Program-made: the position numbers and the translations under genes
In this document: piece by piece, positions 36,923 to 45,952 of the stretch
How the letters are laid out: each line of letters starts with the position of its first letter
Numbering within the stretch: position 1 is the stretch's first letter
The notes under the pieces: model-generated
Database searches by the model: none
What the model saw: the letters and a program-made list of their open reading frames with translations, nothing else
Told to the model about the DNA's origin: nothing
Source: an uncultured Roseovarius sp.
Lineage (GTDB): Bacteria > Pseudomonadota > Alphaproteobacteria > Rhodobacterales > Rhodobacteraceae
NCBI RefSeq assembly: GCF_913057115.1
Contig: NZ_CAJXNN010000004.1
Location: 62,001 to 126,000 of the forward strand
Length of the DNA: 64,000 nt
Direction: 5' to 3'

Positions 36923-38602
36923 TCACTCCGCCGCTATGGGTTTTGGGGCTGATGTTTTGGGCTTAGCGCCGTGTTCATATTCCTCAAGGAAATCAAGCAC
37001 CTCTTGCCGGTAGGCATAGTAATCGGGGTGCTCCAACAGGACCTTGCGGGTCCGGGGGCGCGGTAAGTCGACCTTCGTGATCTTGCCAATCGTGGCCTGC
37101 GGGCCGTTGGTCATCATCACCACCCGATCCGCCAGCAAAATCGCCTCGTCCACGTCATGGGTGACACAGATCGCCGTCACCTTGGTGCGGCTCCAGACCT
37201 CCATCAGAACTTCCTGCAACTCCCAGCGCGTCAGGCTGTCCAGCATCCCGAACGGTTCATCCAGAAGCAAAAGCTTGGGCGACAGCGCAAAGGCGCGCGC
37301 AATGCCGGCCCGCTGTTTCATACCGTTCGACAGATCAACGGCGGGCTTGTCCATCGCCTCGGCAAGACCGACACGCTCAAGATAGTATTCCACCACGTCC
37401 TGGCGCTCGGCCTGTGAGGCCTTGGGATAAACCTTGTCCACCCCGATCGCCACGTTCTCCTTGGCGGTCAGCCAGGGAAACAGGTTGGGCGATTGAAAGA
37501 CCACCGCGCGTTCGGGGTCGGCCCCCTCGACGTGGCGACCATCCAGCTTGATGGCACCTTTGGATATTTCGTTCAGCCCGGCGGCCATGGTCAGCACCGT
37601 GGATTTACCACAGCCCGAATGCCCGATCAGCGAAATGAACTCCCCCCGGTCGATCTTGAGGTCGAAATCCTCGACCACGGTCAGCGGCCCCTTGGGTGTG
37701 GGATAAACCTTATGAAGCTGCGAAAAGTCGAGGAACCGAGACCCGATCAGGCCCTTTTGGGCATCCTGCACCGCAGTCGGTACGCCATGAATGGGCGTTA
37801 CATCCGGCAATTCGCGGGTGCCTTCCACCTTGGCTTCGATCCCCACATCCATCAGGTATTTCGTCACATTTGCCCGCAGCCGCTTGAATGTGTCATCAGC
37901 GTTCATGGCACTGCGTTCACGCGGGCGCGGAATGGAGACTATGAATTCCTCACCCAGTGTTCCATCTGGGTTCAGCGCGATAATCCGGTCGGCCAGAATA
38001 ATCGCCTCGTCCACGTCGTTGGTGATCAGAACGCAGGTTTTCTTGTCGGCCTCCCAGATATGCTCGATCTCGTCGGCCAGATTGGCCCGCGTCAGCGCAT
38101 CCAGCGCCGAAAGCGGCTCGTCCAGAAGCAGCATTTCGGGGTTCATGGCCAGTGCGCGGGCCACATTCACCCGCTGCCGCATCCCGCCCGACAATTCCGC
38201 CGGGCGGCGGCTGGCGGCATGGCTCAGCCCCACCATATCCACGTAATGCGCAACCTTCTCGGCTTTCTCGGCCTTGCTCAGCCCTGGGAAAACCGTCTCC
38301 ACTGCAAGGCCGACATTGCCGCTCACCGTCAGCCACGGCATCAGCGAGTAACTTTGAAAGATCACACCGCGTTCCGGGCCTGGCCCAGTGATCGGGGCGT
38401 CCTTGAAGGTGACGCTGCCCGTGGTGGGGCGTTCCAGCCCCGCCATCAGGTTGATCAAGGTGGTCTTGCCAGTGCCCGAGAAACCAAGGATCACCAGAAA
38501 CTCGCCTTCGGCCACCTCAAGGTCGATATCCTTGAGCACATTCGTCTTATGCGTGCCTTCGCCGAAGGATTTGCTGACGTTATCAAACTTCAGAATGCTC
38601 AT
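36923..38602 (-). CDS. Nitrate ABC transporter, two ATPase domains in one chain
   Basis: The ~559-residue protein carries two complete ATPase domains in tandem, equivalent to NrtC plus NrtD. Domain 1 (about 4-250) has Walker A GFSGTGKTT, signature LSGGMRQR and Walker B LLLDEP; its H-loop residue is Asn (ITNDVDEA, residue ~195). Domain 2 (~285-540) has GHSGCGKST, signature LSNGMKQR, LLLLDEP and a normal His in VTHDVDEA. So the two sites are unequal. A GTG nine bases upstream overlaps the nrtB stop (GTGA) and is an alternative start; the chosen ATG has GGTGAG before it. Confidence 0.93.
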   Translation of the reverse strand: MSILKFDNVSKSFGEGTHKTNVLKDIDLEVAEGEFLVILGFSGTGKTTLINLMAGLERPTTGSVTFKDAPITGPGPERGVIFQSYSLMPWLTVSGNVGLAVETVFPGLSKAEKAEKVAHYVDMVGLSHAASRRPAELSGGMRQRVNVARALAMNPEMLLLDEPLSALDALTRANLADEIEHIWEADKKTCVLITNDVDEAIILADRIIALNPDGTLGEEFIVSIPRPRERSAMNADDTFKRLRANVTKYLMDVGIEAKVEGTRELPDVTPIHGVPTAVQDAQKGLIGSRFLDFSQLHKVYPTPKGPLTVVEDFDLKIDRGEFISLIGHSGCGKSTVLTMAAGLNEISKGAIKLDGRHVEGADPERAVVFQSPNLFPWLTAKENVAIGVDKVYPKASQAERQDVVEYYLERVGLAEAMDKPAVDLSNGMKQRAGIARAFALSPKLLLLDEPFGMLDSLTRWELQEVLMEVWSRTKVTAICVTHDVDEAILLADRVVMMTNGPQATIGKITKVDLPRPRTRKVLLEHPDYYAYRQEVLDFLEEYEHGAKPKTSAPKPIAAE

Positions 38603-38607
38603 GTCGC

Positions 38608-39684
38608 TCACCGGTTATTCGTAAAGGTGAAAAGGGATTGCAGCGCGTACATCACCCGATCCAGCAAGAAGCCGATGATCCCGATGGTGAAGACCGCAAC
38701 CATGATCTTGGCAAGGCTAGAGCTTGATCCGTTCTGGAACTCATCCCAGACGAATTTGCCAAGGCCGGGGTTCTGGGCCAGCATCTCGGCGGCAATCAGA
38801 ACCATCCAACCCACACCAAGGCTCAGGCGCAGCCCGGTAAAGATCAGCGGCAGCGCCGAGGGCAGGACCAGCTTGGTGATCTTGGTCCAAGTGTTCATTT
38901 TCAGAACCTTCGAGACATTGACCAAATCCTTGTCGATGCTCGCCACGCCCAGCGACGTGTTGATCAAGGTGGGCCAAAGCGAACACAGCGTCACCGTCAC
39001 CGCCGAGATGATAAAGCTTTTCGGAAACAGCCCGCCCTCGGTCGCGGCCAGCGCCGAGACAATCATCGTCACGATCGGCAGCCACGCCAAAGGCGAAACC
39101 GGTTTGAAAATCTGGATCAACGGGTTGAGGCCCGCATTGGCCGTCGGCGAAAGCCCCGCAAGGATGCCAAGCGGCACGGCAATCACCGTGGCCAGAAGGA
39201 AGCCAAAGAACACCGTCTGAATCGAGGTCCAGATTTGCTCGTAATAGCTGGGGGCGCCGGTATAGGCGCGCTCCTTTGGTTCGCGGCCATTGGCTATCAA
39301 CCGTTCGTTCAACTGATCGACCTTGGCCTGAAATTCGGCGCGTTTTTCGGCCTTGGCCTGCGCGTCTTCGTGCAGGTTGACCGCCTCTTGCCAAACCTGC
39401 GCCGGTCCCGGCACCGCGCCCAGCGATGTTTCCACCTTGGGGGCCAAGCTGCCCCATAGAAGCAGAAAGGCAAAGATCGCCAACAGGGGCACTGCCAGAA
39501 GGCGCCAGATCTCCTTGAACTGCGCTTGAGGGTTGTCCCCGGCCACGGCTTTGAGAACGGGCGTCATCCAGCTCAGGCCAAGCACCTGAAACCATTTGTC
39601 GGCGGCGTTGATGCGGGTGAAGAGGCGCGCGCGCCGGGCCTCTTTTGCCTCTGCATTTGCGAAATCGGGGTCGACGGTTGTCAT
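38608..39684 (-). CDS. nrtB: Nitrate ABC transporter permease NrtB
   Basis: The 358-residue membrane protein has a first helix near residues 66-86, a ~100-residue hydrophilic insert with coiled-coil character, and a BPD-type permease domain with about five helices after residue ~165. The EAA-like loop is NVSKVLKMNTWTKITKLVLPSALPLIFTGLRL. It pairs with the two-domain ATPase and the nitrate-binding NrtA on either side. The start used is the ATG giving MTTVDPDF; upstream sequence is in the hairpin region after nrtA. Confidence 0.93.
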   Translation of the reverse strand: MTTVDPDFANAEAKEARRARLFTRINAADKWFQVLGLSWMTPVLKAVAGDNPQAQFKEIWRLLAVPLLAIFAFLLLWGSLAPKVETSLGAVPGPAQVWQEAVNLHEDAQAKAEKRAEFQAKVDQLNERLIANGREPKERAYTGAPSYYEQIWTSIQTVFFGFLLATVIAVPLGILAGLSPTANAGLNPLIQIFKPVSPLAWLPIVTMIVSALAATEGGLFPKSFIISAVTVTLCSLWPTLINTSLGVASIDKDLVNVSKVLKMNTWTKITKLVLPSALPLIFTGLRLSLGVGWMVLIAAEMLAQNPGLGKFVWDEFQNGSSSSLAKIMVAVFTIGIIGFLLDRVMYALQSLFTFTNNR

Positions 39685-39713
39685 GGGAATAGTCCTTGAT
39701 GTCAGGGATCGGG

Positions 39714-39746
39714 TGCACCGCGCTTTGGGGATCAAGGCGCGGTGCA
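39714..39746 (-). repeat. Intercistronic hairpin between nrtA and nrtB
   Basis: A perfect 10-base stem, TGCACCGCGC with GCGCGGTGCA, closes a 13-base loop and extends with a few weaker pairs. It lies in the 71-base gap right after the binding-protein gene and lacks a U-run. Such hairpins usually protect the upstream message from 3' decay, giving more binding protein than permease. Confidence 0.8.
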
Positions 39747-39755
39747 ACGCTTTGG

Positions 39756-41123
39756 TCAGCCTTCGACCTCGGTGCCGACGACACGCTGTTCGCCCTTCAG
39801 GCCAATCGGCAAGCTGTCGAGATAGGCATTGGGCGCGCGGCCGTCGTAGGGGATACCGTCAATGATATCCTCGGCCGGCGTCGGGGCCTTGTAACCGTCG
39901 CTGTCCCAAGGGAAGTCCGCCTCATCGGCAAGACCCTCATCGACCAGCATCCGCGCCGCTTCCAGATAGATCTCAGGCTTGTAGACCGATTTGGCGACCT
40001 CGTCGTACCAGCTATCTGCCTTGGGTTCGGAAATCTGGCCCCAGCGGCGCATCTGCGTCAGGTACCAAATAGCATCCGAATAGAAGGGATAAGTCGCATT
40101 GTGCCGGAAGAAGACGTTGAAATCGGGAATGTCGCGCTTGTCGCCCTTCTCGAATTCAAAGAACCCGGTCATCGAGTTGGCGATCACCTCGTAATCGGCC
40201 CCCACATATTCCGAACGGCTCAGGATCTCGACCGCTTCAGGGCGGTTGGCGTTGTCGTTTTCATCCAACCACTGCGCGGCCCGGATAAGCGCCTTGGTCA
40301 GCGCCAGCGTGGTATTGGGGTTTTCCTCGGCAAACTCGGCGGTGATACCAAAGACCTTCTCGGGGTTGTTCTTCCACAGTTGGTAATCGGTGATCACCGG
40401 CACACCGATGCCTTTGAAGACCGCTTGCTGGTTCCACGGTTCCCCCACGCAATAGCCATGGATCGTGCCAGCCTCCAAGGTGGCGGGCATCTGCGGCGGC
40501 GGCGTCACCGACAGGAACACATCGGCGTCGATCTGACCCGAGATATTCTGCTCACTGTAATAGCCCGGGTGCAGACCACCGGCGGCCAGCCAATAGCGCA
40601 GCTCGTAGTTATGCGTCGACACCGGGAAGACCATGCCCATGTTGAACGGTTTGCCCTCGGCCTTGAACTCTTCCACCACCGGGGCCAGCGCCTCGGCGGA
40701 AATCGGGTGCTGCGGGCGGCCATCGTCCATTTTCGGGATGTGCGGCAGCATCTTTTCCCAGACCTCGTTGCTGACGGTGATGCCATTGCCGTTCAGGTCC
40801 ATGGAAAAGGGCGTGATGATATGCGCCTCGGTGCCAAAGCCGATCGTGGCGGCCAGCGGCTGACCGGCCAGCATGTGCGCACCGTCCAGTTGCCCGTCGA
40901 TCACGCCATCCAGAAGGACTTTCCAGTTGGCCTGCGCCTCAAGCGTCACGAACAGGCCCTCGTCGAGGAAATATCCCTTTTCATAGGCCACAGCGAGCGG
41001 CGCCATATCCGTCAGCTTGATAAAACCGAAGGTCAGTTCATCTTTTTCTAGTTGCAGCATTTCGGCGAACGCAGGGCTCAGCAACGCAGTCGAGGCGGCC
41101 AGCCCAAAAAGAAGGTTTTTCAT
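39756..41123 (-). CDS. nrtA: Nitrate-binding protein NrtA
   Basis: The 455-residue periplasmic protein captures nitrate for the NrtB/ATPase transporter. A signal peptide covers residues 1-20 (ending SPAFA). The mature part has the NrtA/NasF pattern [37 protein letters not shown], and [13 protein letters not shown]. An upstream in-frame start lies within the leader and was rejected. It is the first structural gene behind the regulated leader, and the hairpin after its stop probably raises its own dose. Confidence 0.95.
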   Translation of the reverse strand: MKNLLFGLAASTALLSPAFAEMLQLEKDELTFGFIKLTDMAPLAVAYEKGYFLDEGLFVTLEAQANWKVLLDGVIDGQLDGAHMLAGQPLAATIGFGTEAHIITPFSMDLNGNGITVSNEVWEKMLPHIPKMDDGRPQHPISAEALAPVVEEFKAEGKPFNMGMVFPVSTHNYELRYWLAAGGLHPGYYSEQNISGQIDADVFLSVTPPPQMPATLEAGTIHGYCVGEPWNQQAVFKGIGVPVITDYQLWKNNPEKVFGITAEFAEENPNTTLALTKALIRAAQWLDENDNANRPEAVEILSRSEYVGADYEVIANSMTGFFEFEKGDKRDIPDFNVFFRHNATYPFYSDAIWYLTQMRRWGQISEPKADSWYDEVAKSVYKPEIYLEAARMLVDEGLADEADFPWDSDGYKAPTPAEDIIDGIPYDGRAPNAYLDSLPIGLKGEQRVVGTEVEG

Positions 41124-41175
41124 CGTTTTTCCTTTCGATGTGCCCGGGAAGGAAGAAGGAGACCCGGGCAAACGC

Positions 41176-41227
41176 AAAAAAGGCCACTGCACAGACCGCT
41201 GAAAATCAGCGGTGCGCGAGCGGCCTT
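41176..41227 (-). terminator. Intrinsic terminator in the nrtA leader
   Basis: On the leftward transcript a long stem begins AAGGCCG and ends GGCC followed by six U residues, with an inner perfect stem ACCGCTGA/TCAGCGGT. It lies 53 bases before nrtA, downstream of the ANTAR-type hairpin. Together they form an attenuator that NasT would override. Confidence 0.85.
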
Positions 41228-41260
41228 GCTCAAGAAGTCCCTGTCGGTGGGAAAATTCGG

Positions 41261-41312
41261 ATCAGCTCACCCCGTTGTGGGCTGATGCAATCACCATGCG
41301 GCAGCGCAGCAT
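41261..41312 (-). promoter_or_regulatory. ANTAR-type RNA hairpin (NasT target) in the nrtA leader
   Basis: On the leftward RNA, AUCAGC and GCUGAU (41261-41286) form a stem whose inner CAC/GUG pairs close a six-base loop, AACGGG, with A at loop position 1 and G at position 4, the two bases fixed in ANTAR targets. A second, weaker stem AUGC/GCAU (41296-41312) lies just before it, as the two-hairpin motif expects, though its loop is less typical. A terminator follows within 35 bases. Confidence 0.75.
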
Positions 41313-41393
41313 TTTGGCAAAGCAAAAATCGCTGAAAGCGTGAAAGCCGGCCCCAACAAAGCGATGTCGCAGCGGCGATTGCCTAAAAATGCA

Positions 41394-42569
41394 TCACTCA
41401 CATTCGTTTGGATCAAAAATTTGGCCATCGAAAAACGCATCCGGCAGCAGGCTGATCCCGCCTTTCATTGACGCAACGGCGGTTGCATGACGAATCGCGC
41501 CTTCCAGTTTTTCCGATGCCCCGGGTAAATCCGCCCCGGTCGCGTCCAAGTGACGGCGATGCAGATCGCTTCGGAAGACACCCGCCGCTTGTGCCACCGA
41601 AACCACGTCGCTCGCCCCGTGGCGTTGCAGCAATTGATGGGCAATCCATTTGGCCTGACTGCGCCACGGAAAGGTCGCCGCTCCGGCGTAGAACTCGATG
41701 AAATGCTCAATCCTGCGTTGCTCACCGCAGCCAGAGACCGACAGATGCCCCGAAAGCGCCCGGTCGATCAATTCCGCGGGAACATCCAGATAGGCCTTGC
41801 GCGACAGTATTTCGCTTGCGGCACTTCGGCTGTCCGGGTTGGCAAGCCACCGCCCCGCCCGCCAGACGGCCCGCATCAAGCGGCCCAACAGGTCAGGCTC
41901 GGTCTCGGCCCAATCTGTACGCACGGCCAGAACTTTTTCCGGCGCGAACTCCCAAATTGCTTTTCCGGGCAGCAACAACGCCCCAAGCCCGCGGTCCACC
42001 GCGACCGACCCCCACGGCTCGCCAACGCAAAAGGCATCGATATCTCCTGCGGCCAGGGCTTCGGCCATCAAGGGTGGGGGTACGGTGCGAATATCAATGC
42101 CATCCTCGCCCAACTCCGTATGGCCGCACCAATAGCGCAAAAGCTCTACATGCATGGAAAACGGAAACGGCACGCCAAAGGTGATTGGCCCCTCGCGCAC
42201 AGCGGATAACGCGGCGGCGGCCTTAATCGGATCATTGAAATCAAAATCGTATCCAGTCGCGCGCAATGTCTCTTCCAAGGCGCGCCCAACCCCCAGAACA
42301 TTGCCATTGGCCGACAGGATCGACACCGCCGATATCGGGGTTGACACCCCGCCAAGACGCAAGGCCATGGCCACCGGCACAGGCGAAAGCAAATGCGCCG
42401 CATCCACACGCCCAAAAGCCAGCATATCCCGCACCGATGACCATGAGGGCGCGGCAATCAGATCCAGCGATATACCTTCAGTTTCGGCAAAACCCATCTC
42501 TTGGGCCACTATCAAGGGGGCTGCATCCACCAAGGGCATATAGGCCACAGAGATATCCACCGTCTTCAT
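41394..42569 (-). CDS. nasS: Nitrate sensor protein NasS
   Basis: The 391-residue cytoplasmic protein is an NrtA-like binding protein without a signal peptide. It matches NrtA in DISVAYMPLVDAAPLIVAQEMGF, DAAHLLSPVP and AFCVGEPWGSVA. NasS holds NasT inactive when nitrate is absent and releases it on binding nitrate. Its start overlaps the nasT stop by four bases, the conserved nasT-nasS pairing. The absent export signal is what separates it from NrtA. Confidence 0.93.
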   Translation of the reverse strand: MKTVDISVAYMPLVDAAPLIVAQEMGFAETEGISLDLIAAPSWSSVRDMLAFGRVDAAHLLSPVPVAMALRLGGVSTPISAVSILSANGNVLGVGRALEETLRATGYDFDFNDPIKAAAALSAVREGPITFGVPFPFSMHVELLRYWCGHTELGEDGIDIRTVPPPLMAEALAAGDIDAFCVGEPWGSVAVDRGLGALLLPGKAIWEFAPEKVLAVRTDWAETEPDLLGRLMRAVWRAGRWLANPDSRSAASEILSRKAYLDVPAELIDRALSGHLSVSGCGEQRRIEHFIEFYAGAATFPWRSQAKWIAHQLLQRHGASDVVSVAQAAGVFRSDLHRRHLDATGADLPGASEKLEGAIRHATAVASMKGGISLLPDAFFDGQIFDPNECE

Positions 42570-43150
42570 CCCAATAGCCCCGAGGCCGTGACCAGCGCCT
42601 CGGCAACATCCGCCACGCGGCGGCCCTGATCCATCGCTGTCTTGCGCAACAGGGCATAAGCGGCATCCTCATCAATACCCTTGGCCTTCATCAAAAGCCC
42701 CTTGGCGCGGTCGATCACCTTGCGCTCTTCCAAGGCACGCCGCGTTTCGGCCAGCTCGCTGCGCATCTGTCGCACCATGCGGAACCGCGCAATGGCGGTA
42801 TCCAGCACCGGCTTGATGCGCTCGGGCGACAGCCCATCGACCACATAGGCCGAAACCCCCGCCTCGATCGCGGTCTGCGCCAATCCGCCCGCCGCCCCCG
42901 AAACGAACATCGCCACCGGGCGCTCCAAGGGCCCAGAGGCCAGCGTGAGTTCTTCCAGCATGTCGCGCGTTGGGTTGTCTATGTCGATCAAGACGATATC
43001 GGGCGCATGCGCCGCAATCTTACGGCCAAGTCCAGTGGCTCCCGAAATCACGAAGACATCGCAGTCCAAGCTGTCCTTCAAGGCATCTATAATCGCGATT
43101 GCGCGATCTCGATCCTCTTCGACAACGACTATTGTTAGTTTTGTACCCAT
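42566..43150 (-). CDS. nasT: ANTAR antiterminator NasT
   Basis: The 194-residue protein has a receiver-like N-domain (~5-120, acidic pair EED and the segment IVLIDIDNPTRDML) and a C-terminal ANTAR domain (~130-185) with LEERKVIDRAKGLLMKAKGIDEDAAYALLRKTAMDQGRRVADVA. NasT binds two-hairpin leaders and prevents the next terminator from forming. Such a leader is present 1.3 kb downstream, before nrtA. A longer frame with a TTG- or ATG-like start upstream was rejected because MGTKLTIVVVEED is the normal start. Confidence 0.94.
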   Translation of the reverse strand: MGTKLTIVVVEEDRDRAIAIIDALKDSLDCDVFVISGATGLGRKIAAHAPDIVLIDIDNPTRDMLEELTLASGPLERPVAMFVSGAAGGLAQTAIEAGVSAYVVDGLSPERIKPVLDTAIARFRMVRQMRSELAETRRALEERKVIDRAKGLLMKAKGIDEDAAYALLRKTAMDQGRRVADVAEALVTASGLLG

Positions 43151-43650
43151 CGCGTTCGAAATGACAATTTGGTGGCCTCCGAGCAACAAACGGGCATACA
43201 GAGTGCCGCGCAATTCTATAGCCTGGCGCGAGATTCATCTGGGTGATTAGAAAATGGGCGCATTCAAAACCCAACGCGAGTTGATTGTCGGATGATCTTA
43301 GTCTGACAGGATCAGCATCTCAGCAGCAAGAAAGGATAAAGTACCCCCGTGGCCGACCTACTTGTGACCAGCGACGTCTATTAAGGTCGGTAATCTTCTG
43401 TGAAGCAGTAATTTCCTCTCCAGATATGCTGAGCATTGCGCGAATGTCCGGTTCGGGGAGGCGGCACTGCAGCGTAAGTGGTAACGTCCGAGGTCCGCTA
43501 TGGGCCGAGAGTGCAAGTTGTGCCCAATAGGCCTTGCCCCTGCGAGACAGTATCTGTTCGGCCAAAAAGCGTCTCACAAAAGCTATATCTTGATTTTTGA
43601 TACACTTGTATCTATATGTCTTAGACATTTTGATACAGGAGTTCACCTGC
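43151..43650. other. 500-base gap between nasT and the recombinase gene
   Basis: No gene is supported; short frames on both strands lack protein features. The left part must hold the nasT promoter. The last 60 bases hold stacked inverted repeats next to the recombinase (listed separately). Confidence 0.6.
43599..43637. repeat. res-like inverted repeats upstream of the serine recombinase
   Basis: Two palindromes stand 3 bases apart: GATACA-CT-TGTATC (43599-43612) and ATGTC-TTA-GACAT (43616-43628). A further GATACA half follows at 43632-43637. Serine resolvases bind arrays of short inverted repeats directly before their own gene, so this is the likely recombination and autoregulation site. The crossover point was not determined. 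Confidence 0.6.
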
Positions 43651-44214
43651 ATGCTAATAGGTTACGCCAGAACATCAACGCTAGACCAAAAAGCCGGACT
43701 TGAAGCCCAGCAGCGAGACCTTCAGGGCGCAGGTTGTGAGAAGGTTTTCACAGAACAGGTCTCGTCAGTCGACGTGGCCAATCGTGAGAAACTTGAAGAG
43801 GCGATAGACTTTGCTCGCAACGGGGACGTCTTGGTTGTCACCAAACTGGATCGCTTGGCCCGGTCGGTTTCCCACTTAGTCAAGATAACGGAACGCCTTG
43901 AAGCCAAGAACGTCGCTCTTCGGATACTCGACGGTGCTATAGACACCAGCACAGCGAACGGAAGGTTGGTTCTCAACATGCTGACTAGTATTGCTCAGTT
44001 CGAGCGCGAGATTATGCTGGAACGGCAACGGGAAGGTATAGCCAAGGCGAAAGCGGCAGGAAAATACAAAGGGCGTAAGGCCACGGCGCGCGCGCATTCA
44101 TCCGAAGTGTTGGAACTTTCTAAGTCGGGAGTGGGGCCAACCGAAATTGCAAAGCGCATCGGTATCGGCAGGGCGTCAGTTTATCGGATACTGGCAGATC
44201 AACCGGCAGAGTGA
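43651..44214 (+). CDS. Serine recombinase (resolvase/invertase family)
   Basis: The 187-residue protein begins MLIGYARTSTLDQKAGLEAQ, with the catalytic Ser in the YARTST block, and has LVVTKLDRLARSVSHL with the conserved Arg pair and an EREIMLERQREGIAKAKAAGKYKGRKA hinge helix. A helix-turn-helix of the Hin type ends the protein (GVGPTEIAKRIGIGRASVYRIL). AGGAG lies nine bases before this ATG. No transposase or invertible segment is visible. A 16-base palindrome overlaps its stop. The gene sits between the nitrate and urease regions. Confidence 0.93.
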   Translation: MLIGYARTSTLDQKAGLEAQQRDLQGAGCEKVFTEQVSSVDVANREKLEEAIDFARNGDVLVVTKLDRLARSVSHLVKITERLEAKNVALRILDGAIDTSTANGRLVLNMLTSIAQFEREIMLERQREGIAKAKAAGKYKGRKATARAHSSEVLELSKSGVGPTEIAKRIGIGRASVYRILADQPAE

Positions 44215-44226
44215 ACTTAAGTTCAC
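44211..44226. repeat. 16-base palindrome, copy 1 of 3 (GTGAACTTAAGTTCAC)
   Basis: This perfect palindrome overlaps the recombinase stop codon. The same motif with one changed centre base occurs at 57413 and 59520. See the finding on this repeat. Confidence 0.85.
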
Positions 44227-44684
44227 CGGGTACAAGGGCTAGAAGTTGGCGTAGACAACAAATTATTTTGGTCATTCTGGCAATTTGCAGCGAATTTTCC
44301 GTTAAGCCTGCTTTGCCGAATGGCACGCTGTGGGCGAAGGGCAGCTGCGCGAAAAAGCAAGCTTTACAAAGCCGGGAGCCTTCGTCGCCATTCGGAACGT
44401 GATCGGCCCATTGCAAACCTCCAACAGATGTGTCCAAGCAGCTGGGCAGCTTTTGCGCTGCTGCCATGTGCGCTTTTAAGGCTTCTCCAGATGTCGCCTT
44501 GGCGGCCACAGTTAGCCCTCGCAAATATGGCGCGCAAGTTGCCGCTGTTTTGCTCGGACATCAAAGCCTTCGTTCAGCCGCACCAATAAGGTCAATTTCA
44601 AATGGCATCTCCCTTGCTGAGTGATACGCTCAAAGCAATGCGCTTCCCATTCAGACTTCTATTCCCCCTTGCAATTGAAACCCA
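44215..44684. other. 470-base gap between the recombinase and ureG
   Basis: No gene is supported. Apart from the palindrome at its left end I see no repeat, tRNA or insertion sequence end. Frames up to about 110 codons are shadows without ribosome sites. It probably contains degraded sequence and the 3' end of the urease transcript. Confidence 0.55.
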
Positions 44685-45308
44685 TCAGGCGCTCCGTTGC
44701 AAACCGGCATGTTCAAATATCAAATCAACAATTTCGGTATCGCAGCACCCGTTCTTAAGGCTGGTTATGACAAATGGCCGCCCATTGCGCATGTGGGTGG
44801 CGTCGCGCTGCATCACGTCGAGCGAGGCCCCGACATGGGGGGCAAGGTCGGCCTTGTTTATCACGAGGATATCCGACCGGGTGATGGCGGGACCGCCTTT
44901 GCGGGGTATTTCCTCGCCTGCGGCGACGTCGATGATATAGATTGTCAGGTCGGCCAGTTCCGGGCTAAAGGTGGCCGAAAGGTTATCGCCACCGGATTCG
45001 ATCAACACGATGTCTATATCGACATGGCGGGATTGCATCTCGGCCACGGCAGCAAGGTTGATGCTGGCATCCTCGCGGATTGCTGTATGCGGACAGCCGC
45101 CGGTTTCGACCCCGATCACCCGGTCTGATGGCAAAATTTGCATCCGCATCAGGGCCTCGGCGTCCTCTTGGGTGTAGATGTCGTTGGTAATGACCCCGAT
45201 TGAGAAATCTTTCTTCAGCCGTTCGGCCAGCCGGGCGGTGAGCGTCGTTTTTCCGGCCCCGACCGGGCCTCCTATACCGATACGTACAGGACCGTTCATT
45301 TGTGTCAT
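44685..45308 (-). CDS. ureG: Urease accessory GTPase UreG
   Basis: The 207-residue SIMIBI GTPase drives nickel delivery to urease. The P-loop [13 protein letters not shown] opens the protein; the metal-binding CPH motif is in [16 protein letters not shown], followed by [16 protein letters not shown] and the GTP-specificity [13 protein letters not shown]. The ATG (followed by a second three codons later) overlaps the ureF stop by four bases. It is the last gene of the ureD-G unit. Confidence 0.97.
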   Translation of the reverse strand: MTQMNGPVRIGIGGPVGAGKTTLTARLAERLKKDFSIGVITNDIYTQEDAEALMRMQILPSDRVIGVETGGCPHTAIREDASINLAAVAEMQSRHVDIDIVLIESGGDNLSATFSPELADLTIYIIDVAAGEEIPRKGGPAITRSDILVINKADLAPHVGASLDVMQRDATHMRNGRPFVITSLKNGCCDTEIVDLIFEHAGLQRSA

Positions 45309-45952
45309 GATTGGAAAAGCCTTGGTTCTACTGTTTCGTGTTTCATAGCCGCGATGTCCGACAAGAAGCAGTTTGAATAGAGATCGTCCTCGCGGGCGCT
45401 TATGGTTTCGGCGGCAAGAGAGGCGCAAAGCGGACCCAGCCGGGCAAGGATCATCTGACCGTCGGTCTGACCAAGCGGCATTAGGCGTTGCGCAGCCGCG
45501 ATCAGGTTGGAGCAAAAATTTTGCAAATACAGTGCTGTAACTACGCGCTTAGGGAGGGCCACCAAATGCGCCGCGCGCCCAAGGGCAACCGGCATAAGGC
45601 AATCTGGCAGGTCCAATTCCCAGACCGTGCGAGTGATACGGGCAAAAGCCGCGCCTTGGCGTTCGCTTTCTTTAATACGCTCGGAGGCGGCGCATAAGGC
45701 GCGCGCGGTGTCATCAATCCCGCGCAGCGTCTTGGGGTGGCTACAGGTTGCAGCTAGGGCAATGAATATGGCGTCGGACCGGCCAGAGCCATCGGTGAGC
45801 AGGTCTTCCAGCCAGCCCTCCAGCGATTGCGCATCACGGACCCATCCCGCGTGAATTGCGGCCTCAAGCCCATGTGACCACGCGAAGGCCCCTGTCGGAT
45901 ATGCGGGCGAAAGCCATTGCGTCAGGATCAGCAGCCTTGGATCAGTGGGCAT
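45305..45952 (-). CDS. ureF: Urease accessory protein UreF
   Basis: The 215-residue helical protein acts with UreD and UreG as the activation complex. The start [25 protein letters not shown] is diagnostic for UreF, and the C-terminus keeps the pattern of ending with a bulky hydrophobic stretch after [11 protein letters not shown]. It overlaps ureE by 11 bases. Confidence 0.95.
   Translation of the reverse strand: MPTDPRLLILTQWLSPAYPTGAFAWSHGLEAAIHAGWVRDAQSLEGWLEDLLTDGSGRSDAIFIALAATCSHPKTLRGIDDTARALCAASERIKESERQGAAFARITRTVWELDLPDCLMPVALGRAAHLVALPKRVVTALYLQNFCSNLIAAAQRLMPLGQTDGQMILARLGPLCASLAAETISAREDDLYSNCFLSDIAAMKHETVEPRLFQS

Noticed and set aside
39696..41051. 451-codon frame on the upper strand
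   Set aside because: It is antisense to nrtA, whose signal peptide and binding-protein motifs are clear.
43320..43652. 110-codon frame on the lower strand
   Set aside because: Overlaps the res-like repeats and has no recognisable protein.
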